Source: Marinobacter sp. THAF197a (GTDB lineage Bacteria > Pseudomonadota > Gammaproteobacteria > Pseudomonadales > Oleiphilaceae). From it: DNA of 64,000 nucleotides. The position numbers were made by a program, and so were the translations under genes. The stretch spans positions 3,782,001 through 3,846,000 of the forward strand of contig NZ_CP045324.1 in assembly GCF_009363275.1 (NCBI RefSeq). Direction: 5' to 3'. How positions within the stretch are numbered: position 1 is the stretch's first letter; every line of letters begins with the position of its first letter. Shown here one piece after another: positions 1 through 8,625 of the stretch. The notes beneath the pieces were generated by a model. The model saw nothing but the letters and a program-made list of their open reading frames with translations. It made no database searches and was not told the DNA's origin.

Positions 1-3
1 CGC

Positions 4-9
4 TATGAT
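4..9 (+). promoter_or_regulatory. Candidate -10 element ahead of the flavodoxin gene
   Basis: TATGAT differs from the sigma70 -10 consensus at one base and lies 51 bases before the start codon. The -35 would lie outside the window. A small hairpin (TTGGCC-aaag-GGCCAA, 19-34) follows in the presumed leader and has no T-tract. Inference only. Confidence 0.35.
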
Positions 10-60
10 CAGCCCCGGTTGGCCAAAGGGCCAAAGTCCTGACAAAGCATAGGTGGTGAC

Positions 61-507
61 ATGGCAGCAATTCGAGTTCTGGTTGGCAGTGTTTATGGTG
101 GCGCCCTGCTGACAGCCCGCAAGATTCGCGAGGAACTGGAAGCCGACGGTCACCAGGTGGCGGTCCTGGAAAATCCGACCCTGGATGACATAATCTCCAA
201 TGATGATGCCCTGTTAGTCTGCACCTCCACCACGGGCCAAGGCGAAGTTCCGGCCAACCTTCTAACGCTCTATGTTGACCTTCGGGACCAACTCCCCCAG
301 CAACCAGGCCGGCCGTTCGGGGTCATCGTGCTGGGCGATAGCTCCTATGGAGATACCTTTTGCGGCGCCGGCGACCTTATGGAAGAAGCTCTTTACGAGA
401 CCGGTGCCCGCAAAGTGGGTGAAACATTGAGGGTTGATGCCCTGGAAACCATGGAGCCCGAAACCGAGGCGGTCCCCTGGGTCAAAAACTGGGTTAACGG
501 TATTTGA
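61..507 (+). CDS. Flavodoxin / MioC-like FMN-binding protein
   Basis: A single flavodoxin-fold domain of 148 aa, the usual size for short-chain or MioC-type flavodoxins. The phosphate-binding loop is at residues 9-15 (GSVYGGA), the second FMN loop is around residues 56-63 (STTGQGEV), and the third is near LGDSSYGDTF. These bind FMN in the cytoplasm, where the protein shuttles low-potential electrons. The start is the first ATG, close behind a weak GGTGGTG ribosome site. It stands alone, with the next gene about 100 bases on. The partner reductase cannot be read from context. MioC itself acts in biotin synthase activation in E. coli, and whether this protein does so is unknown. Confidence 0.85.
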   Translation: MAAIRVLVGSVYGGALLTARKIREELEADGHQVAVLENPTLDDIISNDDALLVCTSTTGQGEVPANLLTLYVDLRDQLPQQPGRPFGVIVLGDSSYGDTFCGAGDLMEEALYETGARKVGETLRVDALETMEPETEAVPWVKNWVNGI

Positions 508-615
508 CCAATCTTTACACAAGTTACCAAATCTCCCTGCCGCGACGCTTGAGCCGCCTCCGGCGACAGGCCATACTCGTCAGCATAACGACAATAACGG
601 TAACCTGTGACTCTG

Positions 616-3162
616 ATGAACCCGGCTAAGCTTCTGGCCCTGCTGTTTCTGGTGATAACTCTGCCGCTTCAGGCGCAGCCGGCAAGCGTTTCGTATATTC
701 CGGAGATGGAGTATCTCCGCCTGGCGCCGGACGCTCAGCTCACACCCGTACACGCAATGGCCTCGGACGATTGGCAGGTACTGCCGGAGAAAACACCCAA
801 TTTCGGCTACATCCGAGACCACATCTGGCTTCGCTTTCCAGTCAGCAACCCGGAATTCATCACCCTGCTGGAAATCAGCTACCCACAGCTTGATCACATT
901 GATTTTTACCTGATCCAAGACGGCGATATCGTCCGCCATGACAGTACGGGCGATCAGAAACCCTTCCGGGAGCGGCCGGTTCAGCACCCTCACTTCCTGT
1001 TTCCGTTCCAGCTGCAACCCGAGAGCGCCTACCAGATCCTGCTACGTGTAGAGACCCAGGGCGCCATGCAGGTTCCCCTGAAGCTCTGGAACAGTCGCAG
1101 TTATTTCGAGAAAGCGTCTGTCGAAAGCCAGCTGCACGCCGGTTACTACGGCATTCTGATTACCGTTATCTGCTTCAACCTGTTTGTGTTTCTGGCACTG
1201 AGGGAACCGGTCTACCTACTTTATGTGTTATCCACCCTCGGTTACCTGATTCTTGTGGGCAGCCTGAACGGCATCACCTATCAGTTATTGTGGCCAAACC
1301 TCCCAGCTATACAGAACCGGGCCATGCTGCTGACCGTGCCGTTTGCTATGGTCTTCACCCTCCTGTTCTCACGCTCGTTCCTGAGGCTGAAACGGTCCAG
1401 CCCAGGGCTTGACCGGCTGATTCTGTTAACCATTACCCTCAATGTTCTGACGGCGGTCATCACCTTCTTCACCGATTACAGCACCGGCAGCCGCCTGACG
1501 GTTGCACTCGCCATTCCCAGCTGCCTGCTGCTGACGGTGGTGGGGCCGCTCCAATGGGTTCGCGGCAATCCCCAGGCGGTCTACTACACCCTGGCCTGGG
1601 GCGCTCTAACCCTGGGCAGTGCTATTACCGCAGCCAACAAGTATGGCCTGATCCCTACCAACTTCATCACCGCCTACGGCATGCAAATAGGCTCCGCTCT
1701 GGAGGCCATTCTGCTAAGCCTGGCACTGGCGGTACGTATTTACCGGGAACGCCAGGACAAGGTTCTGGCCCGGGAAGCCGAGTTAAGGGCACTGGAAGCC
1801 CGGCGGTCAGCCGAGCTACGGCTGATGGATCAGGCCCTGCACCATCCACTGACAGGCCTGCCCAATCGCAGCAGCTTTGAAATGAAACTGAGTGAGCTCA
1901 CCCACTCGAACGACCGCAAACGCTATGGCGTTGTGATTATTCACCTCAACAACCTGAACTCGGTGACCAAGACCCTGGGCCATCGCAACAGCGATCGCAT
2001 CCTGGAGCTCGCGTCCAAGCATTACAATGCGGTGATTCGGGATGTACCGGGCGCCATTGCCATTGAACAGAGCGACGTCCGCAACTTTTACCTAGCCAGC
2101 CTGGACCCGCAAACCTTTGCCTTCCTGGTTGATGCCAGCGAAGCCGAAGCTGCCACCCGGGCGGTGCTGCGAAGCATTGAAGAAGTCCGTTACCCGGTTG
2201 ATTTCCTGGGTATGCAGGTGCCATTAGCGCCGCAGCTCGGGGTGGCGATCTATCCCGAACACGGCACAGACGCCAATACGCTTATTCGGCGCGCGGTGAT
2301 TGCCGAAGGCTCTGACCGTGCCCGGGACCGGGGGATTGCCTACTACAAGCCGTCCCGGGATTCCTACAGCGCGGAACGACTGACCCTGGTATCTGAACTC
2401 CGACACGCCATCGACAACAACACGCTGGCGCTGTATCTACAACCCAAGCTGTCGCTCAAGTCCGGCCAGATCGTCGGATATGAAGCCCTGATCCGCTGGC
2501 CAGACCGCGAACAACCGGTCCCACCTGACCAGCTCATTGCCCTGGCGGAGCAAAGCGGACTGATCAAACCCCTGACCCGCTGGGTACTGCAGGAAGCCCT
2601 GCACATGCGCAGCCGGTTGCTGGAGCTGGGCTTCGACGCAGGCATAGCGGTTAATATCTCGCCCAACAACCTCCGGGAGCCGGATTTCGCGGTATTTGTT
2701 CAGCGCCTGATGCAGAGCTTTCACTCCCATATGGGTGCCATCACCTTTGAGGTAACGGAAACCTCGATGATGCAAGACCCGGTGAACTCTCTGAAGGCAC
2801 TCAATGCCCTGAACGCGGCAGGCATCCCCCTGTCCATCGACGACTTCGGCTCCGGTTACTCTTCACTGTCGTACATCAAACAGCTGCCGGCCAGTGAGAT
2901 CAAAATCGACCGGTCGCTGATTACCGAACTGTCGCACCGGGAGGAAGACCGGGTGATCGTGCGGACTACCATCGATATGTGCCACAGCCTGGGCTACACG
3001 GTGGTTGCGGAGGGGGTTGAGGATGACGAAACGCTGCACCTGCTGGAAGACATGGGCTGCGACCTGATTCAGGGGTACATTCTGACCAGGCCGCTGCCCT
3101 TTGACGGGATGATTGACTGGATGTCTGGTCAGCCCAGGCGCTCACGAATCAGCGCTTCCTGA
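616..3162 (+). CDS. 7TM-DISM membrane protein with degenerate GGDEF and intact EAL domain
   Basis: Predicted cyclic-di-GMP phosphodiesterase of about 848 aa. Order of parts: signal peptide (about 1-22), periplasmic 7TMR-DISM extracellular sensor domain (about 25-165), seven membrane helices (about 175-372), short coiled coil rich in E/A/R (375-402), GGDEF-fold domain (405-575), EAL domain (590-835). The GGDEF signature is replaced by DPQTF, so synthase activity is unlikely. The EAL side looks complete: EAL triad at 623-625, FEVTE with E712, DDFGSG at 742-747, K763 in KIDRS and AEGVE near 798. A GTG at 607 is an in-frame alternative start, and neither has a good ribosome site. The last 34 bases overlap the convergent tesB. 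The periplasmic ligand is unknown. Confidence 0.88.
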   Translation: MNPAKLLALLFLVITLPLQAQPASVSYIPEMEYLRLAPDAQLTPVHAMASDDWQVLPEKTPNFGYIRDHIWLRFPVSNPEFITLLEISYPQLDHIDFYLIQDGDIVRHDSTGDQKPFRERPVQHPHFLFPFQLQPESAYQILLRVETQGAMQVPLKLWNSRSYFEKASVESQLHAGYYGILITVICFNLFVFLALREPVYLLYVLSTLGYLILVGSLNGITYQLLWPNLPAIQNRAMLLTVPFAMVFTLLFSRSFLRLKRSSPGLDRLILLTITLNVLTAVITFFTDYSTGSRLTVALAIPSCLLLTVVGPLQWVRGNPQAVYYTLAWGALTLGSAITAANKYGLIPTNFITAYGMQIGSALEAILLSLALAVRIYRERQDKVLAREAELRALEARRSAELRLMDQALHHPLTGLPNRSSFEMKLSELTHSNDRKRYGVVIIHLNNLNSVTKTLGHRNSDRILELASKHYNAVIRDVPGAIAIEQSDVRNFYLASLDPQTFAFLVDASEAEAATRAVLRSIEEVRYPVDFLGMQVPLAPQLGVAIYPEHGTDANTLIRRAVIAEGSDRARDRGIAYYKPSRDSYSAERLTLVSELRHAIDNNTLALYLQPKLSLKSGQIVGYEALIRWPDREQPVPPDQLIALAEQSGLIKPLTRWVLQEALHMRSRLLELGFDAGIAVNISPNNLREPDFAVFVQRLMQSFHSHMGAITFEVTETSMMQDPVNSLKALNALNAAGIPLSIDDFGSGYSSLSYIKQLPASEIKIDRSLITELSHREEDRVIVRTTIDMCHSLGYTVVAEGVEDDETLHLLEDMGCDLIQGYILTRPLPFDGMIDWMSGQPRRSRISAS

Positions 3163-3989
3163 GTCGTTGACGCCACCAGCACGCCGTCCCGGGTAAAGAA
3201 GTTGCCCCGGTTAAACCCCCGCGCACCGGACGCGCTGGGGCTGTCCTTGTCATACAGCAGCCAGTCGTCCATGCGGAAATCCCGGTGAAACCAGATAGCG
3301 TGGTCCAGGCTGGCCACCTGCATCCCCTTGCTCATAAACGTTCGGCCATGCGGGTTCAGCGACGTACCGAGAAAGGTGAAATCGGAGGCGTAGGTCAACA
3401 GGCACCGGTGCAACACCGGATCGTCCGGAAGGGGCCCTGCCGCCCGGAACCAGTTCTGCCGATGAGGCGGGCGCTTCTCTGGCTTGAACGGATTCATCGG
3501 ATTGACCGGGCGGATTTCAATCGGACGATCCTTGGTCATCACATCCCGCAGTTTTTCCGGTAACTTTTCTGCGATCATCTTGCCCCAGTCCTGCTCGGAA
3601 CGCAGTGACTCAGGCTCTGGCGCCTCAGGCATCTCTAACTGGTGATCCAGCCCCGGCTCGGTCACCTGGAACGACATGGAGCCGGTCAGAATTTCCTTGC
3701 CATCCTGGCGGGCAATCACACGACGCACCGAGAAGGTGCCGCCATCACGCACCCGCTGCACCTCATAATCAATCGGCATGCTGTGGTTACCCGGGCGCAG
3801 AAAATAGGCGTGCAACGAATGGCACAGCCGGTCCTCGACGGTGCGACTGGCCGCCATCAGGGCCTGCCCCAGCACCTGACCACCAAACACATGGGGGAAT
3901 CCCAGGTCTTCGCTCTCACCCTGAAAATGATCATCACCGATGGGGGACAAGTCCAACAGCTCCACCAGCTTACGGGTTACCTCTAGCAT
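3129..3989 (-). CDS. tesB: Acyl-CoA thioesterase II
   Basis: Hydrolyses medium- and long-chain acyl-CoA to fatty acid and CoA in the cytoplasm. The 286 aa length matches E. coli TesB and contains the double hot-dog fold. The catalytic set of the family (Asp, Thr/Ser, Gln) can be read as D in YASDFTFLG, S in MQVASLDHAIW and Q in STTQEALIR. The gene lies about 120 bases downstream of the rubredoxin reductase on the same strand. It could be co-transcribed with it, which would suit a lipid- or alkane-degrading organism, but no promoter was identified to decide this. It is convergent with, and overlaps, the EAL gene. Confidence 0.93.
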   Translation of the reverse strand: MLEVTRKLVELLDLSPIGDDHFQGESEDLGFPHVFGGQVLGQALMAASRTVEDRLCHSLHAYFLRPGNHSMPIDYEVQRVRDGGTFSVRRVIARQDGKEILTGSMSFQVTEPGLDHQLEMPEAPEPESLRSEQDWGKMIAEKLPEKLRDVMTKDRPIEIRPVNPMNPFKPEKRPPHRQNWFRAAGPLPDDPVLHRCLLTYASDFTFLGTSLNPHGRTFMSKGMQVASLDHAIWFHRDFRMDDWLLYDKDSPSASGARGFNRGNFFTRDGVLVASTTQEALIRERLG

Positions 3990-4110
3990 GCCTGCTCCTG
4001 TGTTTTGTTAGCTCACGAACGGGTTTTCTACCCCAGAAAGCAAAATTTCGCAACGACAACAACAAGGCAAGGAAGAATATCGGGGCCGGATGGCCCCGAT
4101 GACAGGCTGG

Positions 4111-5268
4111 TCAATCCTGGTGGAGAGGCGGCACTTCCCGCGCCAGCGCCTGCTTTTCAACGGCAAAGCGGCCGGTCACCGCAAAACCGAGTGTTTCACC
4201 GGCAGGCGACTTGAACAACGCTTTCACGTCAGAGGCTTCCTGTTCAATCTGCCAGTTCCCTTCTGCGCCGACCGGTGGCGGGCATACGGCTGTCGGGCAG
4301 CAGGGCGTCTTGACCATGATCGGCATGGTGCCATAGCGGACCTCGGTGCGTTCGCCCGTAAGGGTTTTCGCCAGAGCACGGGCGCAGGCCATCAACGGCA
4401 GTACATACAGCAGCACCTGGCCGTCCACTTCGGCGCAGTCGCCCAGGGCATAGACATCCTCTGCCGAGGTTTCCAGCGCACGGTTCACCTGTATGCCCCG
4501 CCCGGTGTCCAGCCCTGCGGCTTTCGCCAGCTCGGTTCGCGGCCGCAAACCAACCGCTGAAATCACCAGGTCAGCCTGCAGTGTTTCACCGTTACCCAGT
4601 GTCAGCCGGACACCGTCTCCGTCCTCATCAACCTGCTCGACAACGGTTCCCAGGTGGAAACGAACCCCAAGCTCCGTCAGCTCATGGCGAACAGCCTCAG
4701 CGGCGGGCTCCGGCAACAGGCTGGGCATCACCGTGGCGTCCGGTGCAATCACGTCGACCTCATAACCACCATTGCGAAGATCGTTGGCAAACTCACAACC
4801 AATCAGCCCGGCCCCCATGATCGCCACCCGCTTACCGCCTTCCAGCGCTTTGCGGAATGCCCGGTAGTCCAGCAGGTCGTTAATGGAGTACACACGGTCC
4901 AGGCCATTACCAGCCAGACCAAGGCGGATCACGTCAGCCCCCCAGGCCAGCACCAGGTTGCTGTAACCTAGCCGTTCATCACCCAGGATCAACTCGTGCT
5001 TGCCGGTGTCTATGCCGGTCACCGTGGTGTAGGTGCGTACTTCCACCCCGAGCTGCTCAGCCATGGCTTCGGTATCGGCCTGGGCCAGCCCCTGGGCGTC
5101 TTTATCTTTGGTAAACCCGGTAGACAGCATCGGCTTGGAATAGCTGACGCCATCATCGGCGGTGACCATAACGATCGGGGTGTCTTTGTCCAGCTTGCGG
5201 AATTCGCGTACCAGCGAGTAGCCCGACAACCCGGTGCCTACAATCACAATCGGTGCCTGGTTGGTCAT
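4111..5268 (-). CDS. Rubredoxin-NAD(+) reductase
   Basis: FAD-dependent pyridine nucleotide-disulfide oxidoreductase family protein of 385 aa that passes electrons from NAD(P)H to rubredoxin. The FAD-binding GTGLSG is at residues 11-16, the NAD-binding GAGLIG is near residue 152, and the second FAD motif is YALGDCAEV near 269-277. The C-terminal domain contains CCPTAVCPPP. The start lies 16 bases behind the rubredoxin stop, so the two form an operon. In alkane-degrading bacteria this pair (AlkT/RubB with RubA) feeds AlkB hydroxylases. No hydroxylase gene is visible here, and other roles such as oxidative-stress electron transfer are equally possible. Confidence 0.9.
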   Translation of the reverse strand: MTNQAPIVIVGTGLSGYSLVREFRKLDKDTPIVMVTADDGVSYSKPMLSTGFTKDKDAQGLAQADTEAMAEQLGVEVRTYTTVTGIDTGKHELILGDERLGYSNLVLAWGADVIRLGLAGNGLDRVYSINDLLDYRAFRKALEGGKRVAIMGAGLIGCEFANDLRNGGYEVDVIAPDATVMPSLLPEPAAEAVRHELTELGVRFHLGTVVEQVDEDGDGVRLTLGNGETLQADLVISAVGLRPRTELAKAAGLDTGRGIQVNRALETSAEDVYALGDCAEVDGQVLLYVLPLMACARALAKTLTGERTEVRYGTMPIMVKTPCCPTAVCPPPVGAEGNWQIEQEASDVKALFKSPAGETLGFAVTGRFAVEKQALAREVPPLHQD

Positions 5269-5284
5269 TCATCTGCTCCGTTTA

Positions 5285-5452
5285 TCAGCCGATTTCGATC
5301 ATCTCGAAGTCTTCTTTGCCAACGCCGCAATCCGGGCAAACCCAATCCTCGGGCACGTCTTCCCATTTTGTACCCGGCTCGATTCCATCTTCCGGCCAAC
5401 CTTCGGCCTCATCGTAGATCAGGCCACAAACCACACACTGCCACTTCTTCAT
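5285..5452 (-). CDS. Rubredoxin
   Basis: A 55-aa protein beginning MKKWQCVVCG. Two CxxCG knuckles (CVVCG at 6-10 and CPDCG at 39-43) supply the four cysteines that bind a single iron, and the GWPEDGI and VPEDWVCP segments are typical of the family. It carries one electron in the cytoplasm between its reductase and a terminal oxygenase or other acceptor. The start codon follows GGGAGAGA by a few bases. A good sigma70 promoter with a palindrome inside its spacer lies just upstream. It is translated first in a two-gene operon with the reductase. Confidence 0.95.
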   Translation of the reverse strand: MKKWQCVVCGLIYDEAEGWPEDGIEPGTKWEDVPEDWVCPDCGVGKEDFEMIEIG

Positions 5453-5479
5453 GCTATCTCTCCCATCAATGTTGGCGGA

Positions 5480-5508
5480 ATATTATTGTCTGACAATGCA
5501 ACAATCAA
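5480..5508 (-). promoter_or_regulatory. Predicted sigma70 promoter of the rubredoxin operon, with palindrome
   Basis: On the minus strand TTGATT (5503-5508) and TAATAT (5480-5485) are separated by exactly 17 bases. The spacer contains the 13-base perfect palindrome ATTGTCTGACAAT (5485-5497). A repressor bound there would block RNA polymerase. The regulator is unknown. Confidence 0.6.
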
Positions 5509-5685
5509 GCATCACTTTAAAGATTTGTCCGGACAGGCCAGACAACCGCAAAGGGCCATAATACTCGTCCCATTGCCGATGACCAATGCCAGCACGGACG
5601 CTCATCCCGGTATATTTGTGCCAATAGCTGTAACTACAGATAGCTACCTGGTGCCACCCCCCTCCCTTCAATAGGCCCACTTCGG

Positions 5686-5691
5686 TATAAT
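5686..5691 (+). promoter_or_regulatory. Candidate -10 element of hpt
   Basis: A perfect TATAAT lies 29 bases before the hpt start codon. No convincing -35 is seen at 16-18 bases, so an activator or an unrecognised -35 would be required. Confidence 0.45.
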
Positions 5692-5720
5692 CGCCGGTTT
5701 TACGACAGGATCCGACCGTT

Positions 5721-6278
5721 ATGACCGATACCGTCGCCGACATGAACCAGGTCATGGCCGAAGCCGACTGCCTGGTGAATGAGCAGCAGGTGAGCGCCGC
5801 CATCGACACGATGGCCACTGCCATTACCGAGCGCCTTAAAGACAGCAACCCACTGCTGTTCTGTGTGATGAACGGCGGTCTCATACTGACCGGACAACTG
5901 CTGCCCAGGCTTCTGTTCCCGGTTCAGGCGGAGTACCTGCACGCCACCCGCTACCGCCAGGAAACCACCGGCGGCATCCTGGAATGGAAGCTCCAGCCTG
6001 AGGCCGACATGAAAGGCCGCACGGTATTGATTGTCGACGACATCCTCGACGAGGGTACGACCCTCTGTGCCATTGCGGATTACTGCCTGGCTCATGGTGC
6101 CCAAGAAGTCCTGACCGCAGTTCTGGTCGACAAAGAGCATGATCGCAAGGCCCGCCCTGGCCTGAAAGCAGACTTCACCGGCCTGTATGTGGAAGACCGA
6201 TTCCTGTTCGGTTATGGCATGGACTACAAGGGATACTGGCGCAACGCGCCCGGAATCTATGCCGTCAAAGGACTCTGA
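5721..6278 (+). CDS. hpt: Hypoxanthine-guanine phosphoribosyltransferase
   Basis: Purine salvage enzyme (185 aa) that joins hypoxanthine or guanine to PRPP to make IMP or GMP. The PRPP-binding loop is VLIVDDILDEGTT (102-114), with the two acidic residues and DEGTT typical of the family. FLFGYGMDY near the C-terminus is the metal and purine-binding loop (VGYGLDY in relatives). The ATG follows AGGA at suitable spacing and a TATAAT. The 3' end overlaps ubiC by 20 bases, so translation of the two is probably coupled. Confidence 0.92.
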   Translation: MTDTVADMNQVMAEADCLVNEQQVSAAIDTMATAITERLKDSNPLLFCVMNGGLILTGQLLPRLLFPVQAEYLHATRYRQETTGGILEWKLQPEADMKGRTVLIVDDILDEGTTLCAIADYCLAHGAQEVLTAVLVDKEHDRKARPGLKADFTGLYVEDRFLFGYGMDYKGYWRNAPGIYAVKGL

Positions 6279-6813
6279 CCACCGCAACGGGCCGATCATC
6301 CCCCCCACGCGCTGGTACCGTTCTCTTGCTGCCGCCGGGCTTCACAATCCGGCGGTGCACGGCCCGGCCCGGCACTGGCTCCAGGTGGAGGGCTCGTTTA
6401 CCCGGGCGCTCCAACAACAGTGCCGTTACCGCTTTCACGTGGAAGTCTGCAACGAGGGCTTCGCCGTGCCAACACTTGAGGAAGCCCGGCGCCTCGGCCT
6501 CGCGCCCCGGCAGCGGGCCTGGATCAGGGAAGTTCGCCTGTGCGGCGATAGCCAACCCTGGGTTCTTGCCCGCACCGTCATTCCCCTTGCCTGCCTCGAA
6601 GGCAAGGGCCGACGCCTTCGCAACCTCGGCAACAAGCCTCTTGGTGCCTATCTTTTCAGCCGTCCTGAATGGCTGCGCGGCCCACTGGAAACCGGGCTGT
6701 GCCAGAACACCGATGACCAGCAACCACAATTGGCCCGGCGCTCCCTGTTTCACCGGGGCAACGAGGCCCTGATGGTGGGCGAGTACCTGCTGCCAACACT
6801 CTACCAGCGGTAA
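6259..6813 (+). CDS. ubiC: Chorismate-pyruvate lyase
   Basis: Removes pyruvate from chorismate to give 4-hydroxybenzoate, the first committed step of ubiquinone synthesis. The product is 184 aa from the ATG inside the end of hpt, close to the family's 165-180 aa. Family features are WIREVRLCGDSQPWVLARTV, the NKPLGAYLF segment and the E in EYLLP near the C-terminus. The frame is also open upstream of this ATG, but that part covers hpt coding sequence in another frame and is not conserved-looking. It is followed 78 bases on by ubiA, which uses the product. Confidence 0.9.
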   Translation: MPSKDSDHRNGPIIPPTRWYRSLAAAGLHNPAVHGPARHWLQVEGSFTRALQQQCRYRFHVEVCNEGFAVPTLEEARRLGLAPRQRAWIREVRLCGDSQPWVLARTVIPLACLEGKGRRLRNLGNKPLGAYLFSRPEWLRGPLETGLCQNTDDQQPQLARRSLFHRGNEALMVGEYLLPTLYQR

Positions 6814-6821
6814 ACGCGGGT

Positions 6822-6850
6822 TTAACCGGCGCCGCCAGGCTGGCTATAAT
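6822..6850 (+). promoter_or_regulatory. Predicted sigma70 promoter of ubiA
   Basis: TATAAT (6845-6850) is preceded at 17 bases by TTAACC (6822-6827), four of six matches to the -35 consensus. It lies in the ubiC-ubiA gap, so ubiA may have its own transcript as well as read-through from hpt-ubiC. Confidence 0.5.
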
Positions 6851-6891
6851 CAGCCACTGCCCACGCACCCGACCGATGGAAGACCCTTGCC

Positions 6892-7776
6892 ATGCTGCAG
6901 AACGCCCTGCCAGAACACGTCCAGAGCCGTCTGGCCGACTACGCGAAGCTGCTGCGCATCGACCGACCTATTGGCAGCCTGCTGTTACTCTGGCCTACCT
7001 GGTGGGCACTCTGGCTTGCCGCGGGCGGAATGCCGTCCCTGGCCAACATTGTGATCTTCACCCTGGGCGTGTTCTTCATGCGGGCGGCAGGCTGTGCCAT
7101 CAACGACTTCGCTGACCGAGACTGGGACCGTCATGTCAAACGCACCAAAGACCGCCCCCTGACTACCGGTCGCATCCGGGCCTGGGAAGCCGTCGCCCTG
7201 TTTGCCGGCCTGTGCCTGGTGTCGTTCCTGATGGTCGTGCTGTTTACCAACTCGCTGACCCTGTACCTGTCATTCGGTGGCGCCCTGCTGGCGTTCATCT
7301 ACCCATTCATGAAACGCTATACCCACCTGCCCCAGCTGTTCCTGGGCGCCGCTTTCTCCTGGGCCATCCCCATGGCCTGGGCCGCCGAGGCCAATGAACT
7401 GAGCCAGCTCACCTGGCTGCTGTTCACCGCCAATGTGCTCTGGACTGTCGCCTACGACACCCTCTACGCCATGGTTGACCGGGATGATGACGTCAAGGTA
7501 GGGATCAAATCGACCGCCATCCTTTTTGGAGAGGCCGACCGGGTCATTATCGGTGCCTTGCAGGCGATGGTGATTGTCATCCTGATCATGGTGGGCAACC
7601 AGGCCGAACTCGGCACCTTCTACTACCTGGGCGTTACGGCTATGGCCAGCCTGTTTGTCTACCACCAGTACCTGGCACGGGAACGCTCCCGGGACGGCTG
7701 CTTCAGGGCCTTTCTCAACAACAACTGGGCCGGCTTTGCGGTGTTCGCCGGTCTGGCCCTGGATTTGATGCTCTGA
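6892..7776 (+). CDS. ubiA: 4-hydroxybenzoate octaprenyltransferase
   Basis: Inner-membrane prenyltransferase (294 aa) that attaches the polyprenyl tail to 4-hydroxybenzoate in ubiquinone synthesis. The two Asp-rich motifs that hold magnesium and diphosphate are visible: NDFADRDWD (near 78-86) and DTLYAMVDRDDD (near 190-201). Between and after them lie about eight or nine hydrophobic helices. Length and order match E. coli UbiA. It sits immediately after ubiC, the classical arrangement, and upstream of phoB. Confidence 0.95.
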   Translation: MLQNALPEHVQSRLADYAKLLRIDRPIGSLLLLWPTWWALWLAAGGMPSLANIVIFTLGVFFMRAAGCAINDFADRDWDRHVKRTKDRPLTTGRIRAWEAVALFAGLCLVSFLMVVLFTNSLTLYLSFGGALLAFIYPFMKRYTHLPQLFLGAAFSWAIPMAWAAEANELSQLTWLLFTANVLWTVAYDTLYAMVDRDDDVKVGIKSTAILFGEADRVIIGALQAMVIVILIMVGNQAELGTFYYLGVTAMASLFVYHQYLARERSRDGCFRAFLNNNWAGFAVFAGLALDLML

Positions 7777-7786
7777 CCATCCAGCC

Positions 7787-7804
7787 ATGTCATATACTTG
7801 TAAC
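7787..7804 (+). promoter_or_regulatory. Pho box upstream of phoB
   Basis: ATGTCATATACTTGTAAC matches about 15 of 18 positions of the PhoB-binding consensus (two CTGTCAT-like heptamers spaced by four). It lies about 76 bases before the phoB start. PhoB autoregulation is well known in enterobacteria and pseudomonads, and here it is inferred from the site. Confidence 0.65.
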
Positions 7805-7880
7805 AAAGACGCGTTGTAATGACCCAGCAACATTACTGGGGAGCCATTTTGCTCCCGGGGTCTGACACAGGTTAATGCTC

Positions 7881-8573
7881 ATGACTGGAAAAACTGTCCT
7901 GATCGTCGATGACGAAGCACCTATCCGCGAGATGATCGCGGTCGCGCTCGAAATGGCTGATTATGACTATCTAGAGGCAGCGGATGCCCGCGAAGCGCAT
8001 GCCCTGATCGTTGATAAACAGCCCGACCTGATTCTGCTGGACTGGATGCTGCCTGGCACCAGTGGCGTTGAACTGGCTCGAAGACTGAAAAAAGAAGAGG
8101 CCACGGCGGACATTCCGATCATCATGCTGACCGCCAAGGTTGAGGAAGACAACAAGATCCAGGGCCTTGAAGTGGGTGCCGACGATTACATCACCAAGCC
8201 TTTCAGCCCAAGGGAACTGGTGGCACGTCTGAAGGCCGTACTCCGCCGCGCAACGCCAGCCGGCGTCGACAGCCCTATTGAAGTGGAGGGCCTGACCCTG
8301 GACCCGGTCGGCCATCGGGTCACTTCCCCCGAGGGCGCACTGACCATGGGACCAACCGAATACCGGCTGCTGCAGTTTTTCATGACTCACCAGGAAAGGG
8401 TGTACACCCGCTCCCAATTACTGGACCAGGTCTGGGGCGGCAATGTGTATGTTGAGGAACGCACCGTTGACGTGCACATACGGCGCTTGCGCAAGGCGCT
8501 CGGCGACAAGTACGATCATCTGATTCAGACGGTACGGGGCACCGGTTACCGTTTCTCAACACGGGCCGCCTGA
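7881..8573 (+). CDS. phoB: Phosphate regulon response regulator PhoB
   Basis: OmpR/PhoB-type regulator of 230 aa. The N-terminal receiver has the acidic pair D10/D11, the phosphate-accepting D54 in LLDWMLPG and K in ITKPFSPRE. The C-terminal winged helix (about 130-228) ends with the YVEERTVDVHIRRLR recognition region and TVRGTGYRF. Starting at the second ATG (7881) places the phosphorylated Asp at 54, the same number as in E. coli PhoB. An ATG two codons earlier (7875) is possible. It forms an operon with phoR, has a Pho box upstream, and should act on the pst-phoU cluster at 42.6-48.2 kb. Confidence 0.95.
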   Translation: MTGKTVLIVDDEAPIREMIAVALEMADYDYLEAADAREAHALIVDKQPDLILLDWMLPGTSGVELARRLKKEEATADIPIIMLTAKVEEDNKIQGLEVGADDYITKPFSPRELVARLKAVLRRATPAGVDSPIEVEGLTLDPVGHRVTSPEGALTMGPTEYRLLQFFMTHQERVYTRSQLLDQVWGGNVYVEERTVDVHIRRLRKALGDKYDHLIQTVRGTGYRFSTRAA

Positions 8574-8625
8574 TCCACACCGGCCGTCACGCATCAGCGC
8601 CGGACACACAACAAGGCAGACTTTG

